Origin: Linderina pennispora
Lineage: Eukaryota; Kickxellomycota; Kickxellomycetes; Kickxellales; Kickxellaceae
Direction of reading: 5' to 3'
NCBI RefSeq assembly: GCF_002104995.1
Contig: NW_024468252.1
Coordinates: forward strand, 930,001 to 994,000
Length of the DNA: 64,000 bases
The stretch's first letter is position 1; the number at the start of each line of letters is the position of its first letter. Under the pieces are notes generated by a model. The model searched no databases. It had not been told where the DNA came from and saw nothing but the letters and a program-made list of their open reading frames with translations. Below, one piece after another: positions 32,513-43,757 of the stretch. Both the position numbers and the translations under genes were made by a program.

Positions 32513-35500
32513 ATGTCGGACGCCAAGTTCTTCCAGAGAGGCAAGTAGCAACAAACAGAGAGCCGCATTTCTGGCGCGAGCAGCGGCCATTACAGAACTG
32601 CACATCTTGCGGCCTGGTAGTGAATGGAGGAGAGTCTTTGTGGGAGGTTGAAATCCGGCGCAAATGGACAGTAGCAAGACTACATGCTAAACCTGCTTTT
32701 TTTTTTTTTGGAATGCATAGGCAAGGTGCATGACCTGCGGGCAGAGCTGACCTCGGAAAAGAAGGACCCGCGGTACCAGCGCAAGAAGGTGGCGATGAAG
32801 AAGGTGGTGGCCAACATGACCATGGGAAACGACATGTCGCCGCTGTACCAGGAGGTCATTGCATGCATGGGTATCCCGGACCTGGAGGTCAAGAAGATGG
32901 TGTATCTGTTCCTCATCAACTATGCCCGTGCACGGGCCGAAATCGCAAACCACGCAGTCAATGGCTTCGAGGATGTAAGTAGATGGCGGCTTGGAGCTGA
33001 GATAGAGGGGATATTGCTGCTGGAACTGCCCATTTATTAGCACTGTCGATCTCTTGGGCGAGTTGGCTCCCTTGTGCCGAAACCAGCCGCGCTCGTTAGC
33101 CCGACTATAGGCCGACGGCTAGAGAGGGATAGAGATCCAAGGGAGGCAAATCCTGTAGAAGCCCCGGCGCTAACATGTGATTTCTGGCTCATTAGGACGT
33201 CAACGACTCAAATCCGCTGGTGCGCGCCATGGCCATCCGCACTATGGGGTACATTTACGTTGAGCGGGTGATTGAGAGCCTGATTGACCCACTGCGGCAT
33301 TGTCTGCGGGACCGCGATCCGTACGTGCGCAAGACAGCGGCCATGGCGGTGCTGAAGCTGTGCATGTTTGACCGGTCGTTGGTCGAGGAGGAGCGCTTCC
33401 TGGACATGCTCAAGGATCTGCTGGCAGACGGGAACCCATCGGTGGTGGCAAATGCGGTGGCAGCGCTTACGGAGATTTCGGAACGGTCGCCAAACATCAA
33501 GCTGAAGCTGAACATGAAGATCGCCAACAAGCTGATCACAGCGCTGAACGAGTGCAATGAGTGGGGCCAGGTGTACATCCTCGAGTCGCTGATGTACGTG
33601 ACGCCGCAGGACAGCAACGATGCCGAGACCATCATCGAGCGCATTATGCCGCGGCTGCAGCACGGCAACTCGAGTGTGGTCCTGGTGGCTGTCAAGGTCA
33701 TTGCGTACATGATGAACTACGTGGGCAAGGTGGAGGCACTGGAGCAGATTCTGCACAAGCTGTCGCCGCCGCTGGTCACGCTGCTGACGGCTGGTCCCGA
33801 AGTGCAGTACATCACGCTGCGCAACATCCAGCTCCTGCTGCAGCGGTGGCCGACGATTCTGCAAAACCAGATGCGCGCGTTCTTCTGCAAGTACGACGAC
33901 CCGATCTACGTCAAGCTGGCCAAGCTGGAAGTGATTCTGGCGCTGACCACCGAGGAGAATGCCCGCGTGGTGCTGACAGAGCTGGTCGAGTACGCGACCG
34001 AGATCGACGTTGACTTTGTGCGCAAAGCTGTGCGCTCGATTGGCCGTATTGCGATCAAGATCGAGCTGGCCGCGGACCGGTGTGTGCGTGCGCTGCTGGA
34101 TCTCATCCAGACCAAGGTCAACTACGTGGTGCAGGAGGCTATTGTGGTGATCCGCGATATCTTCCGCAAGTACCCGAACCGGTACGAGGCCATCATTGGT
34201 ACGCTGTGCGAGAACCTTGACAGCCTGGACGAGCCCGAGGCGCGAGCAGCCATGATCTGGATCATCGGGCAGTACGCCGACCGTATCGACAACTCGGACG
34301 AGGTGCTGGACACGTTCCTGGACACGTTCCTGGAGGAGACCGGTGAGGTGCAGCTGGCGCTGCTAACAGCAATCGTCAAGCTGTTCATCATGCGGCCATC
34401 GGCAGGCCAGGAGCTGGTGCCCAAGGTGCTGAAATGGGCAACTGAGGAAGTCGACAGCCCGGACATCCGCGATCGTGGCTTCATCTACTGGCGCCTGCTG
34501 TCGACTGATCCCGAGCTTGCGCGCACAGTGGTGCTGTCGGACAAGCCTGAGATTACGGCCGAGGCTGAGAAGATTGATATGCCGCTGCTCGAGGAGCTGC
34601 TGCTGCAGGTCGGCACGCTGTCGGCCATATACCGCAAGCCGCCAGTGGCCTTCATCAACTTTGCCAAGCGCCGCGTGCTGGGCACTTCGCCCGCGCTGAC
34701 GCGTCTGACGATCAACCCGCCGCCAACTGCGCGCCTGCCACGCGCCAATCCTTCGGCGATGAGCCAGCCAGCCAACGAGCGGCAGTCGAACCGGCAGTCA
34801 ACCGAGCCACCGGCGACCACCCGCAGCAGCACGCAACTCAACTCGTCGGTGCTGGATGTGTCGGGCAATGCTGGCCTGAGCAACCCATACATCAACGATG
34901 TCGCGCCCGGCATGATGCAGGGTGGCGAGGCGGTGCTAATCGACCTGATGACGATGGATGACGACGAGGACGAAGCCCACGGCAACGAGACGCAGATCAC
35001 ATCGGGCGGCATGGTCGGGTTCAACGCCAACTACGACATGACCGGGATGAGCATGGTGCAGCTGGGCGGCGTGGGCCAGGCGCCCGACTCGCAGGTGCTC
35101 AACAGCGCATTCGACGCTGCCGGCCTGGATGCCCTGGGCAGCATGGCGACGCCCGTGGGCGGCAGCATGCCGGGGTCGAGCCAGTCGCCGGGGCCGATGA
35201 TGCGCAACTTCACGTCGTCGTTTGACGTCACGACTGCAGGCGCTGGCGGGGTGAACGGCAGCTCGAGCGGGGTGGGGCTGGATAACCTGCTGATGGCAAC
35301 TAATGCGGGGCCATCCTCGCCGTTCTACGACATGGCGCTTAGCAGCCAATCATCGGCAGCTGGTCTGGGGCCTTCTCCTTTCCCGTCGGCTGCAATTTCC
35401 ACTCCTGCTTCCAACACATTGATTCAGCCGTTGTCGTCAGCGGCCATTACAAACACCTTCCAGCAGCAGCAGCAACCGGCTACTGTTGCCTCAGCACTTC

Positions 35501-36312
35501 CGACACCGATCAACACAACCACTGGCCCAGCAAACGACCTCGACCAGCTCGCGAAGCAAATGTTTAGCACGAATTTGTGTACGCCGACAGGGAATGCAAC
35601 ACCGAATGCACCGTATGTGCCCTCGCGTACAGTGCTGCTTGACGCCCAGCAGGCGCAGGGACTAGAGATTCTGGGCACGTTTGCGCGGCGTGGTGGACAA
35701 ATTCAAATGGAGATGGTGTTTGCGAACAAGAGCAATGTGCCGGTCGGCGACTTTGCCATACAGTTCAACAAGAACACGTACGGGCTGGTGCCGAGCACAC
35801 CGCTGAACGTGGGCACGCTGATGCCGATGACGTCCAGCGAGGTGACTCTGCCGCTGGCCATGGGCGGGCCGACGATGCCCATGCAGCCCCTAACGAACCT
35901 GCAAATAGCGATAAAGTGCTCGCAAGGCGTGTTCTACTTCCAGACGCAGTACTCGCTGCACATTTTGCTGGGCGAGGACGGCCGGTCCGACCAAGGCGTG
36001 TTCTTGCGCATGTGGAAGGACATTCCCGAGACCATGCAGATGGCGCAGGGCGCACAGAACATTCGGTTCGCGAGCATGGAGGACATGCGCAACAAGCTAA
36101 ACATGAACGGCGTCTTCACTGTCGCGCAGCGATCCGTCGGCGATGCAACGCACTTCTATACAAGCAGCAAGCTGTGCGACGGCTCCATGTTCTACTCGGA
36201 AATCAAGGTTGCCAGTAACTTTTCGGCTGCCTTGATTTCGACAAAGTCGCCCAATGTCCAGCTCATCCCGCTGTACCAGAAGGCTGTCCAAGACATCATG
36301 ACTGCCTTCTGA
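32513..36312 (+). CDS. AP-1/AP-2 complex beta-adaptin, three exons, first intron GC-AG
   Basis: Beta-adaptins are large subunits of clathrin adaptor complexes. Exon 1 (32513-32540) encodes MSDAKFFQR plus one base. Intron 1 (32541-32720) has a GCAAGT donor and TAG acceptor. Exon 2 (32721-32974) has HDLRAELTSEKKD, MKKVVANMTMGNDMS and KKMVYLFLINYA. Intron 2 (32975-33195) is GTAAGT...TAG, and exon 3 is 33196-36312. The joins give RGKVHDLRAEL and FEDDVNDSNPLVRAMAIRTMG. The trunk continues through DPYVRKTAAMAVLKL and NPSVVANAVAALTEI. A Ser/Gln/Met-rich hinge of about 280 residues leads to an appendage domain (LEILGTFARRGGQIQMEMVF). The 1,132 residues exceed the usual 900-950 because of the hinge. 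AP-1 versus AP-2 cannot be decided. Confidence 0.93.
32541..32720 (+). other. GC-AG intron of the beta-adaptin gene
   Basis: The only donor that joins the start-codon exon in frame is GCAAGT at 32541-32546. Reading through gives a stop two codons later (GGC AAG TAG). The acceptor GCATAG at 32715-32720 follows a ten-T tract. GC donors usually keep a strong consensus otherwise, as here (AG|GCAAGT). Confidence 0.8.
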
Positions 36313-36591
36313 GGGGGCTACAAACGACCAACACCCTTTTTTCCTTTGCCAGTTTTAAAGAAATTGAACTAATAACAAAGCCTGCTACTGCTGCCGATCG
36401 CTGCTTCGGGGCTGGGTCGTGTGATCGGACCGCCAGGTCACAAAGTCTGTGCTTTTTTTACAGCAATGAATTTGATGGTTTGCAACAAAAAAATAAAAGA
36501 TCCAAAAAAAGAGCAGGAGAAACTAGGGTTAGAAATGGAGAGGGGTTATATATAGTTTTTGTATGTGTTTGTGAGCAGCAGTGAGGGCTCG

Positions 36592-38916
36592 TCAGCGACG
36601 ACCGAGCGCATCCGCGGGGTTCGATGAGGAAACTGACATGCGAGCAAGCTGTGGACCAAGCTGAGCGTTCTCCTGCTCCATCTTGAGCATATTCTCTTTG
36701 ATGATGCTGTACGGCGAGCCCTGGTGCATAGTGAGCAGCTCCTGCTTCTGCTGGTGCACGCTCAGCTGGCTCTGCGTCGCATACCACGGATTTGCCGCCA
36801 TGCTGGTAGTAGCCCCAAGCGTGATCAGACCGTCCGACTCGCGCCGCCTGTTGCTGTGCATACTGCTGATAGCTGGCAGTGCCATCGGGCTGGCGGCTGT
36901 GCTGTGGCAGATGCCGAACGGCGACGACCGATACCCGGTGCTGTAGCTGTTGGGGAACTGCAGGAAATCGCCGTTGGCTGCGCTGCTGCTCACCGACTTG
37001 CCCGTCGGCTGCCAGGTGGTGCTGTTCATGCGCTTCGACACAGAGTGCGCGTTGCTGCTGCTACTGCTCTTGTGGTGAGGGTTCTTTGATGCGCTGGGCG
37101 CCAGCGACGATGACGAGGCTGATGGCCTTGATGGCTTTGATGGCTTGCCCGGCCGCTGGTATACCTCGCACACCTCGTCGTACGAGCCGCCGTCACGCAG
37201 GATCCGGAAGGCCCGCTGGAACTCGTCGCGGATGCCCTCCACTGACACAGTATTGGCGCTGTGGCCCAGGTTCAGCCATGTCGAGAACGGCTCCTCGATG
37301 CAAAAGATGCGTGATGGACGGCCCGTATCCCACCCCTTCTGCTCTTTGCGCATGTAGCAGCCGCGGCGCAGAGACACCACCTGGTGGCGGTAATCAAACT
37401 CGTAGGCGTACGTGCGGAAGAAGGCGTACAGTAGGTACCCCAGCGACTCCTGGTTCGCAATCCCGAATCCGCGCAGCTGGTCGATGTTGTCGTTGAAGGT
37501 CAGATCAATCTGGCCGTTGATTGTATCGTCGTCGGTGGGAATGGGCGGCTGCACTGGGTGCAACACTGGCAGGATCGGCGGGCTGCGCGTCTGGAAAAAG
37601 TTCAGCGCCAGGTTGACCCACGCGTACGGCGACAATGTGCCGCCAAAGGCAGCGTCGTTGATCTCGCGGCACTTTGTCCAGTTTTTGATGGCCATGACAA
37701 ACGGCCGTACGCGGGCATCAATGGCCACAAACGTCTGGATCATGCGTGTGTTGTGCAGCGCAATCGTGTTGTTGATGTTGATGTCTGATGCAATCCGCAG
37801 CTCTGGATCCCACGATTTGACAATCGGCACACGGGCGTGCGGCACACAATACGTGCGCATGCCGTACTTGCGCAGCGCTTTGTTGAGCACAAACACATTC
37901 TCCAGCTCCTTGTGCTGCGTCGTCAGGCAGATGTCGACGTCACTGCGCGATGTGCCTAGACCGTTGACCGACGAACCAAACACATGAATATCGACCTCCC
38001 ACTCGGGGAACTCGACCGTCAGGATCGTCGCAAACTTCTCAATGAACGCCCGCTTGACCTCGATGCTCTCTGCTGACGGGCACAGCCGTGTCTCGTACGT
38101 GTGCAGGATCTGCGCGGTCAGCGTCTTCTCCAGGCCAGTTGGCAGCACTGTGCGCCCGCGTACCTCAGTGTCCCAGTCGTCCTGTGAGAATCCAATCGTA
38201 TATTCAGAGTCGCTGAAATCGCTGTCCTCCACATGGCCCCCGCCCACCGCTGTGCTGTCGTCGTCACTATTCCGTGTGCTACCACCGCTTTTGCTGCGAC
38301 CCTTGCTGTCCGCCCGCTGCTTTGATGCAGTGGCTGTCGACGCATCGCTGCTGCCCACGTTCGACAGGTACTGCAACGACGACTTGTTGCGCACGTGCCG
38401 CTTCCCCCGCCCATGTATCTGGTCCTTGCCACCCGCCTGCTGCTTCCGCGGCTGCTTTGTCTGCGGCGCGCCGGCTTTACTGCTCGTCTGTTTGCGCTGG
38501 CCCCCAGCCTGATCCTTCGCACGCCCTCCCTTCTTGCTGCTATTGTGCGATCCATCTTTTGCTCCTGCCTTGCGCGCTCCTGACGACTCCCGCTTAGTGC
38601 TGCCCTCCTCGTGCACGCCCAATGTACCGCCTTCCTCGGCTGCATTGTCGGCCTGTGCCCGCATCGGGTTCCGCCCACTGCGTGTCTTGGTCGTCTGGGA
38701 CTCCACCTTGGCTGCGGCTGTCGATGGGCTGCAATTGGCGCTGTTGTTGCGCGTCGACGGTGGCGACACACACGCAGTAGCCGCACCAGCCATCCCCTGG
38801 TCTGTTACTGGCATCTTCTGTCCGGAAAACACTGCGTTGTAGTCTGTATCGGGCGACGGGCACTGGATCGGCTGCACCTTGACGCTGGTCGTATTGTCTG
38901 GCAGCACTGCTGACAT
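36592..38916 (-). CDS. Cid1/Trf-type terminal nucleotidyltransferase (non-canonical poly(A)/poly(U) polymerase)
   Basis: These enzymes add A or U tails to RNA. The 774-residue protein has a disordered Lys/Ser/Gly-rich first third with basic tracts. The nucleotidyltransferase core follows, with HVFGSSVNGLGTSRSDVDIC (GS motif and the two metal-binding Asp), RVPIVKSWDPELRIASDINI (third Asp) and LHNTRMIQTFVAID. The PAP-associated domain contains NDAAFGGTLSPYAWVNLALN, NQESLGYLLYAFFRTYAYEF and RIFCIEEPF. The C-terminal third is Ser/Gln-rich and ends NPADALGRR. ATG 38914-38916 (MSAVLPDN) is chosen. The frame is open further upstream, but that stretch is hydrophobic and runs through promoter-like sequence. 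Cytoplasmic Cid1 or nuclear Trf4 roles cannot be separated. Confidence 0.88.
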   Translation of the reverse strand: MSAVLPDNTTSVKVQPIQCPSPDTDYNAVFSGQKMPVTDQGMAGAATACVSPPSTRNNSANCSPSTAAAKVESQTTKTRSGRNPMRAQADNAAEEGGTLGVHEEGSTKRESSGARKAGAKDGSHNSSKKGGRAKDQAGGQRKQTSSKAGAPQTKQPRKQQAGGKDQIHGRGKRHVRNKSSLQYLSNVGSSDASTATASKQRADSKGRSKSGGSTRNSDDDSTAVGGGHVEDSDFSDSEYTIGFSQDDWDTEVRGRTVLPTGLEKTLTAQILHTYETRLCPSAESIEVKRAFIEKFATILTVEFPEWEVDIHVFGSSVNGLGTSRSDVDICLTTQHKELENVFVLNKALRKYGMRTYCVPHARVPIVKSWDPELRIASDININNTIALHNTRMIQTFVAIDARVRPFVMAIKNWTKCREINDAAFGGTLSPYAWVNLALNFFQTRSPPILPVLHPVQPPIPTDDDTINGQIDLTFNDNIDQLRGFGIANQESLGYLLYAFFRTYAYEFDYRHQVVSLRRGCYMRKEQKGWDTGRPSRIFCIEEPFSTWLNLGHSANTVSVEGIRDEFQRAFRILRDGGSYDEVCEVYQRPGKPSKPSRPSASSSSLAPSASKNPHHKSSSSSNAHSVSKRMNSTTWQPTGKSVSSSAANGDFLQFPNSYSTGYRSSPFGICHSTAASPMALPAISSMHSNRRRESDGLITLGATTSMAANPWYATQSQLSVHQQKQELLTMHQGSPYSIIKENMLKMEQENAQLGPQLARMSVSSSNPADALGRR

Positions 38917-40126
38917 CAAGTAGGGTTGTTTTTTTTCCACTGCGAAATAAAATAGAAAGAACCTTTGGTCGATTCTCCACAAAAATGCACAAGCCAATTT
39001 GAACGCTGGAGAGAAGAATAAATAAATGCGCCTAGTAAGAAAAATTTTCCTCCAGAGCAAACGAAAGGAGAAGAGGGAGACCAGTGTGTGGATCGCCCGG
39101 CGTGATTTGAGAGATCGGGTTGTGCGCTTGGTGCTGGCTGTCTATGAACGCAATACGAAGCACTACGGGCTCGCGAGCTGAGTGCTTTTTGGTCGGGTGG
39201 GACTCCGAAACGCCACCTGCGGTATGTAGCTCCGAGAACAGAGCAAGATGTGTTGATATTCCCCCCACGAGTATCAGAACGAAAAGATAAAATATCTGTC
39301 TTCTGCGCAAGAGGCTCAGGAAAGGGGTGCATAAAAGCAGTGTCCTTGGATGTTGTCCCCTCGACCTTTCTTTGAGCAATCACCAGGTGCGCGCAATAAT
39401 ATGAGCCGCAGCCTGGCCGTAGCAAATATATCCGGGCAGGTGATATGTGAGGCGTGAAAGCGTATGTCTCACACAAGCTGCGGCGCTGGAGATTTCGCTT
39501 TTAAAATAGATGTGGGAAAATGCTGTGAAGGGAGACAAGCAAGCCGTGTGTTGCTTGCAAGGGTCAGGCGCACACTGCACTGCTCTAATAAGACAGTGGA
39601 GAGAACGACGCAGACTGCACCGGGCTAATACGAGGAATAATCTGGAGCCCGTCTCTGCACAGTGCGGGCCAGGCAAACGAGATGAGGGGCGATACAGTAT
39701 TAATGCCGAGAATATGTGACCTGGAGCAAGAGGAAAAGAGGAGAAATAAAGCTTCAAGCAAAACGCTGGGCGTCAAGGGGAGAGGTGAAGGCGTAGCAAA
39801 AGGGGGACGGCGTGGTATTTCTGAGGAGCGAGAGGTGGAGGGGCTCGCCTCTGTTTCGTGGTCGAGTCGTGTTTTTTTCAAAAGCAGCAGTGAAGATCGA
39901 AGCTGTCGCAGTCCAGAAGCGCGCCCGGAAAGAAAGCCCATGGCCAGGTGTCGGAGCGCTGAGACAACTCCTGGCCGGTCCCAATTTCTGCAAAGGCCCT
40001 TTGAGACCACATGAGCTTTTTCTATTCTCCTTGTTCGAAAATCAGCGCAGAATCTATTCCCAGACCACCAGACATCAAACAATGCATATTCTCGCTCCTT
40101 TATTTGTTGACCGTGAAAAGTGGCCG
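38917..40126. other. Intergenic region between the nucleotidyltransferase and IleRS genes
   Basis: About 1.2 kb. Both neighbours are on the minus strand, so this holds the promoter of the nucleotidyltransferase and the 3' UTR of the IleRS gene. Short ORFs on both strands (for example - 39585-40232, which runs into the IleRS 3' end) show no recognisable similarity and are not called. Confidence 0.5.
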
Positions 40127-43100
40127 TCAGAGCTTGCCGACCACCTCGTCGCAGCGCCGGCATAGGGCCTCGGGCTCGGTAGAGTGGAGATTCCAGCAGC
40201 GCGGGCACTTGTGTAAGGACGAGCGCTGGCACACCGCCGTTACCTTGGTGGCCTCGCCGCCAAATGCAATCTCGTCGGTCTCCACAAACTCTGCGGGACC
40301 AGCCGGTAGCTGCGATGCATCGTGGACGCGCACCTGCGACGTAATGCTTGTCTGCCGCAGGCTGTCTGCGTACTGGGCCAGCAGCCTCCCAAGCCTCGAA
40401 TCCAGCGCAACGTATATGTCGAGCTCTGCCTCCAGCGAGCTGCCAATCACCCTATTGTACGCAGAATAGCATTATCCGTTAGCTCCTTGTTGCTCGGCCC
40501 AAACCCCCCGCTACACCCCTCTTAGGAACCACACAATGGCGGCGCCCATGGTCAGTCAGCGCTACTTACTTGTCTTGGCGGGCAGCCTCAATCGCCCGGT
40601 TTGCCAGGCTGCGCACCTTCTTCAGCCCAGCCCACTCCTCGGCCAGCACCGCATCGTCCCATGCCGCATCCGTCTGGTCCCACTTTTGCTGGAACACGCT
40701 GAACTCGCCACCATTGCTGCCCCGCACGGGCTCCGAGAACTCCCAGATCTCCTCGGCCAGATGGCACGTGACTGGGGCTAGGGTTGTGGTGTAGTTGACA
40801 AGGATTTTGTACAGAACAGTCTGCACCGACCGCCGCGACAGGTCGGCTACTGCGTCCGCGTACAGACGATCCTTGCACACATCAAAGTAAAAGGCCGACA
40901 GCGTGGAGTTGGTGAAGTTGTTCAGCGCCTGCATCGCCCGGAAAAACTCATGCTTGTCAAACGCCTTCCTAGCCCGCTGCTTGAAGTGGTGCAGCTCGTG
41001 CAAGACGTACCGGTCGATCGGCTGCAGCTGCTCATACGGGACCTCCATGTCCTTCGTGAATCCGTCCAGGTTTCCGAGCATGAACCGCGTCGTGTTGCGG
41101 ATCTTGCGGATCGTGTCGCTGAAGCTCGAGAAGACGGTCGGTCCAAAGCTGACATCCTGCGTGTAGTCAGTAGACCCGATCAGCAGCCGCAGCAAATCTA
41201 CGCCATACGCCGGGTCCTTCTTCTTGTCCTTGCCGCCGCTGATCACAAAGCTCGGCGCAAGCGTGTTGCCAATCGACTTTGACATCTTGCGCCCCTGCTC
41301 ATCGAGCGTAAACCCGTGGGTGACCAGCGTCTTATATGGCGACACGCCACGCACTGCAGTCGATGTCAGCAGCGACGACTGGAACCACCCGCGATGCTGG
41401 TCACTGCCCTCCAAGTACACGTCGGCGTATGGCCCCTCGCGCGGCTCGGCCCGCTTCTCCAGCAGCTTCCATGAGCTGCCACTGTCAAACCAGACGTCCA
41501 TCGTATCGCTGCCACGCACATACGTCTCACCGCTGCTGCGGTACTCGGGGAGCAGGAACTCCTCCACCGGCAATGTCCACCATGAGTTCGAGCCGCCGTT
41601 GGCCCGGAACACGCTGATGATATGGTCAATCGACTCTACTGTCATCAAGGGCTCGCCTGTTCGCGCATTGTACAGCGCTGGGATCGGCACGCCCCACACA
41701 CGCTGGCGCGAGATGCACCACTCGGACCGCCCAGTAACAAACGCCTCGAGACGTCGCCGTCCAGCCTCGGGCACAATCTGCACATCCTTGACCGAGTCCC
41801 ACGCCGCTTGCTTCAGGTTCTTGATGTTGGCAAACCACTGCGGCGTGGCACGCTGGATGATCGGCTGCTTGGTGCGCCAGTCGTACGGGTAGCTGTGCAC
41901 AAACTTATCGCTATGCAGCAGCACATTCTGCTCACCCAGCATTTCGATGACCTTGCTGGCCCCGTCGCCGAGCACCTCAAGGCCCTCCAGCCCCGATCCA
42001 GCATCGCTGGTGAACCGCCCATGGTCGTCAACCGGCGAGTACACCTCCAGCCCATTTGCAAGGCCAGCCTCGTAGTCCTCCTTTCCGTGGCCTGGGGCCG
42101 AGTGGACCAGCCCAGTCCCCGAATCAGCCGATACGTAGTCTGCAAGCATGATCTTGCACTCCTTGCCACGCAGCACGCTATTATACACCAGGCCATCAAG
42201 ATCAGCACCCTTGAACTCGCGCACGACCTCGACATTCGACTCGGGCGGCAGGAGGCTAGCGATCTTCTCCAGGCGATCCTTGCCAACAAGCATAGTCGAT
42301 GCCGGCTCGCCCCCACCTGAAACGCGAACCAGAGCATAGTCGAGCTCGGGATGCACATAGATCGCGCTGTTGGCGGGCAGAGTCCATGGCGTCGTTGTCC
42401 AGATCAGAGCGCTCACGCCACCCGAGACGCCTAGCCTCTGCGCTGACTCCTGGTTGAGCGGGAACTTCACATACGCGCTGGTGCTGACATGGTCGTCCTT
42501 GTACTCCAGCTCGGCCTCAGCCAGCGCCGTTCGCGACGACGGCGACCAATACACTGGCTTGTTCTGCCGGTAAATGTAGCCCTTGGCGAGCATAGATTTG
42601 AAGATCTCGAGCTGGTTTGCCTCGTACTCGGGGTGCAGCGTCAGATACGGATCCTCCCAGTCCCCCATGATGCCCCACTCCCGGAACCCCTTCTTCTGCT
42701 TGTCAACCGCCTTGAGCCCAAATTTGCGTGCCAGGGTCCGGATCTCCATCGGATCGAGCGAGTCGCGATCCCGCCCCTTCAGTGCCTCGAGCGCCTTGTG
42801 CTCAATCGGCAGCCCGTGCAGGTCCCACCCCGGGAAATACAGAACCCGTCTGCCCTGCATCACCTGGTACCGGTTCACGATGTCCTTCAGCACCTTGTTC
42901 ATAAAGTGGCCAATGTGCAGATCGCCGTTGGCGTATGGCGGACCGTCATGGAGCACAAACTGTGCACCTGGGTTGTTCTTGAGCTGCCATGGATACAGCT
43001 GATCTGTACACCGCTCCCGGAACTGCTTCTCTCTGTTGACAGCATCAGCTCGCAGCGGAAATGCTGTCTTGGGTAGTTTCAGGGTGTGTGCATAGGGGCT

Positions 43101-43232
43101 CGGCTGCTTCTTTCCCTTGCTATCTGCCACCTGCGCATAGGCACGCATAAGCAAGCTCGCTCTGCCCGCTGCCAGTCGGGGTGTTTGCCTCGCAGACAGT
43201 GCGCGAGGTAGCGCTGCCAGCGTCTGATTCAT
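40127..43232 (-). CDS. ISM1: Mitochondrial isoleucyl-tRNA synthetase
   Basis: The product charges mitochondrial tRNA-Ile. Exon 1 is 40570-43232. A 118-bp GTAAGT...TAG intron (40452-40569) follows, and exon 2 is 40127-40451; the join reads ARQDKVIGSSLEAE. The 995-residue class I enzyme is of bacterial type. It has the HIGH signature in PPYANGDLHIGHFMNKVLKD, FPGWDLHGLPIE, an editing domain with TTPWTLPANSAIY, a KMSKS signature in DEQGRKMSKSIGN, and a C-terminal zinc-binding CPRCWNLHSTEPEALCRRC as in bacterial IleRS. The first 40 residues are rich in Arg, Ala and Leu without acids (ALPRALSARQTPRLAAGR), fitting a mitochondrial presequence. The frame is intact. Confidence 0.95.
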
Positions 43233-43757
43233 TTGCTCTATAAGGTGAAATTCAGCAAAAGCGGTGGTGTCTAAAAGTACCAGAGATACCGGTCAACTCA
43301 GCCCGACAGCTACAGACTTCATAAGCAGGCTGGGCAGTCCGTAATCTCGAACACAAAAATGCAACACCCGATCTGTGGAATCTACAGCTCACGTGATATT
43401 TTGTAGCTGACCTCGAAAAGAAATCCGACCGTAGCCCGCCCATCACCACATCCACGCTACACACACGCCGTATATTGTTGGCCAGGTTTCCCACATCACC
43501 ATGTAGGCAAGATGTTATTGTTTTCTGCTGGTTATCGGGTAGTTTGCGATTGCAGTGCCCGCTCTCGACCCCTGTGTCGGCTGTCAAACAACAAGCACAG
43601 GCTCAGACGTGGGCTATGCATGCTGCCGGCTTTTGCGAAAAGATGCCCAGCATGACCGTGTGTCCGCACTTGCCACTTTATGCATGTCAGTTGCGAGCTC
43701 GCACCCCTGTCAGTTTCCATCTTCGTCTCCACATATTTCATTACAGCTCTTTAAGCG
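43233..43757. other. Divergent promoter region of IleRS and the 312-residue ORF
   Basis: About 525 bp between two divergent start codons. No TATA box or repeat stands out. A CACGTG-like TCACGTGA near 43,391 could be an E-box/bHLH site. Confidence 0.45.

Noticed and set aside
38917-39060. Upstream extension of the nucleotidyltransferase reading frame
   Set aside because: The added residues are hydrophobic and lie in promoter-like sequence; the ATG at 38916 begins the more plausible protein.
40127-43232. Bacterial contamination because IleRS is bacterial-type
   Set aside because: Mitochondrial IleRS is bacterial-type in fungi; the gene has an intron and a presequence.
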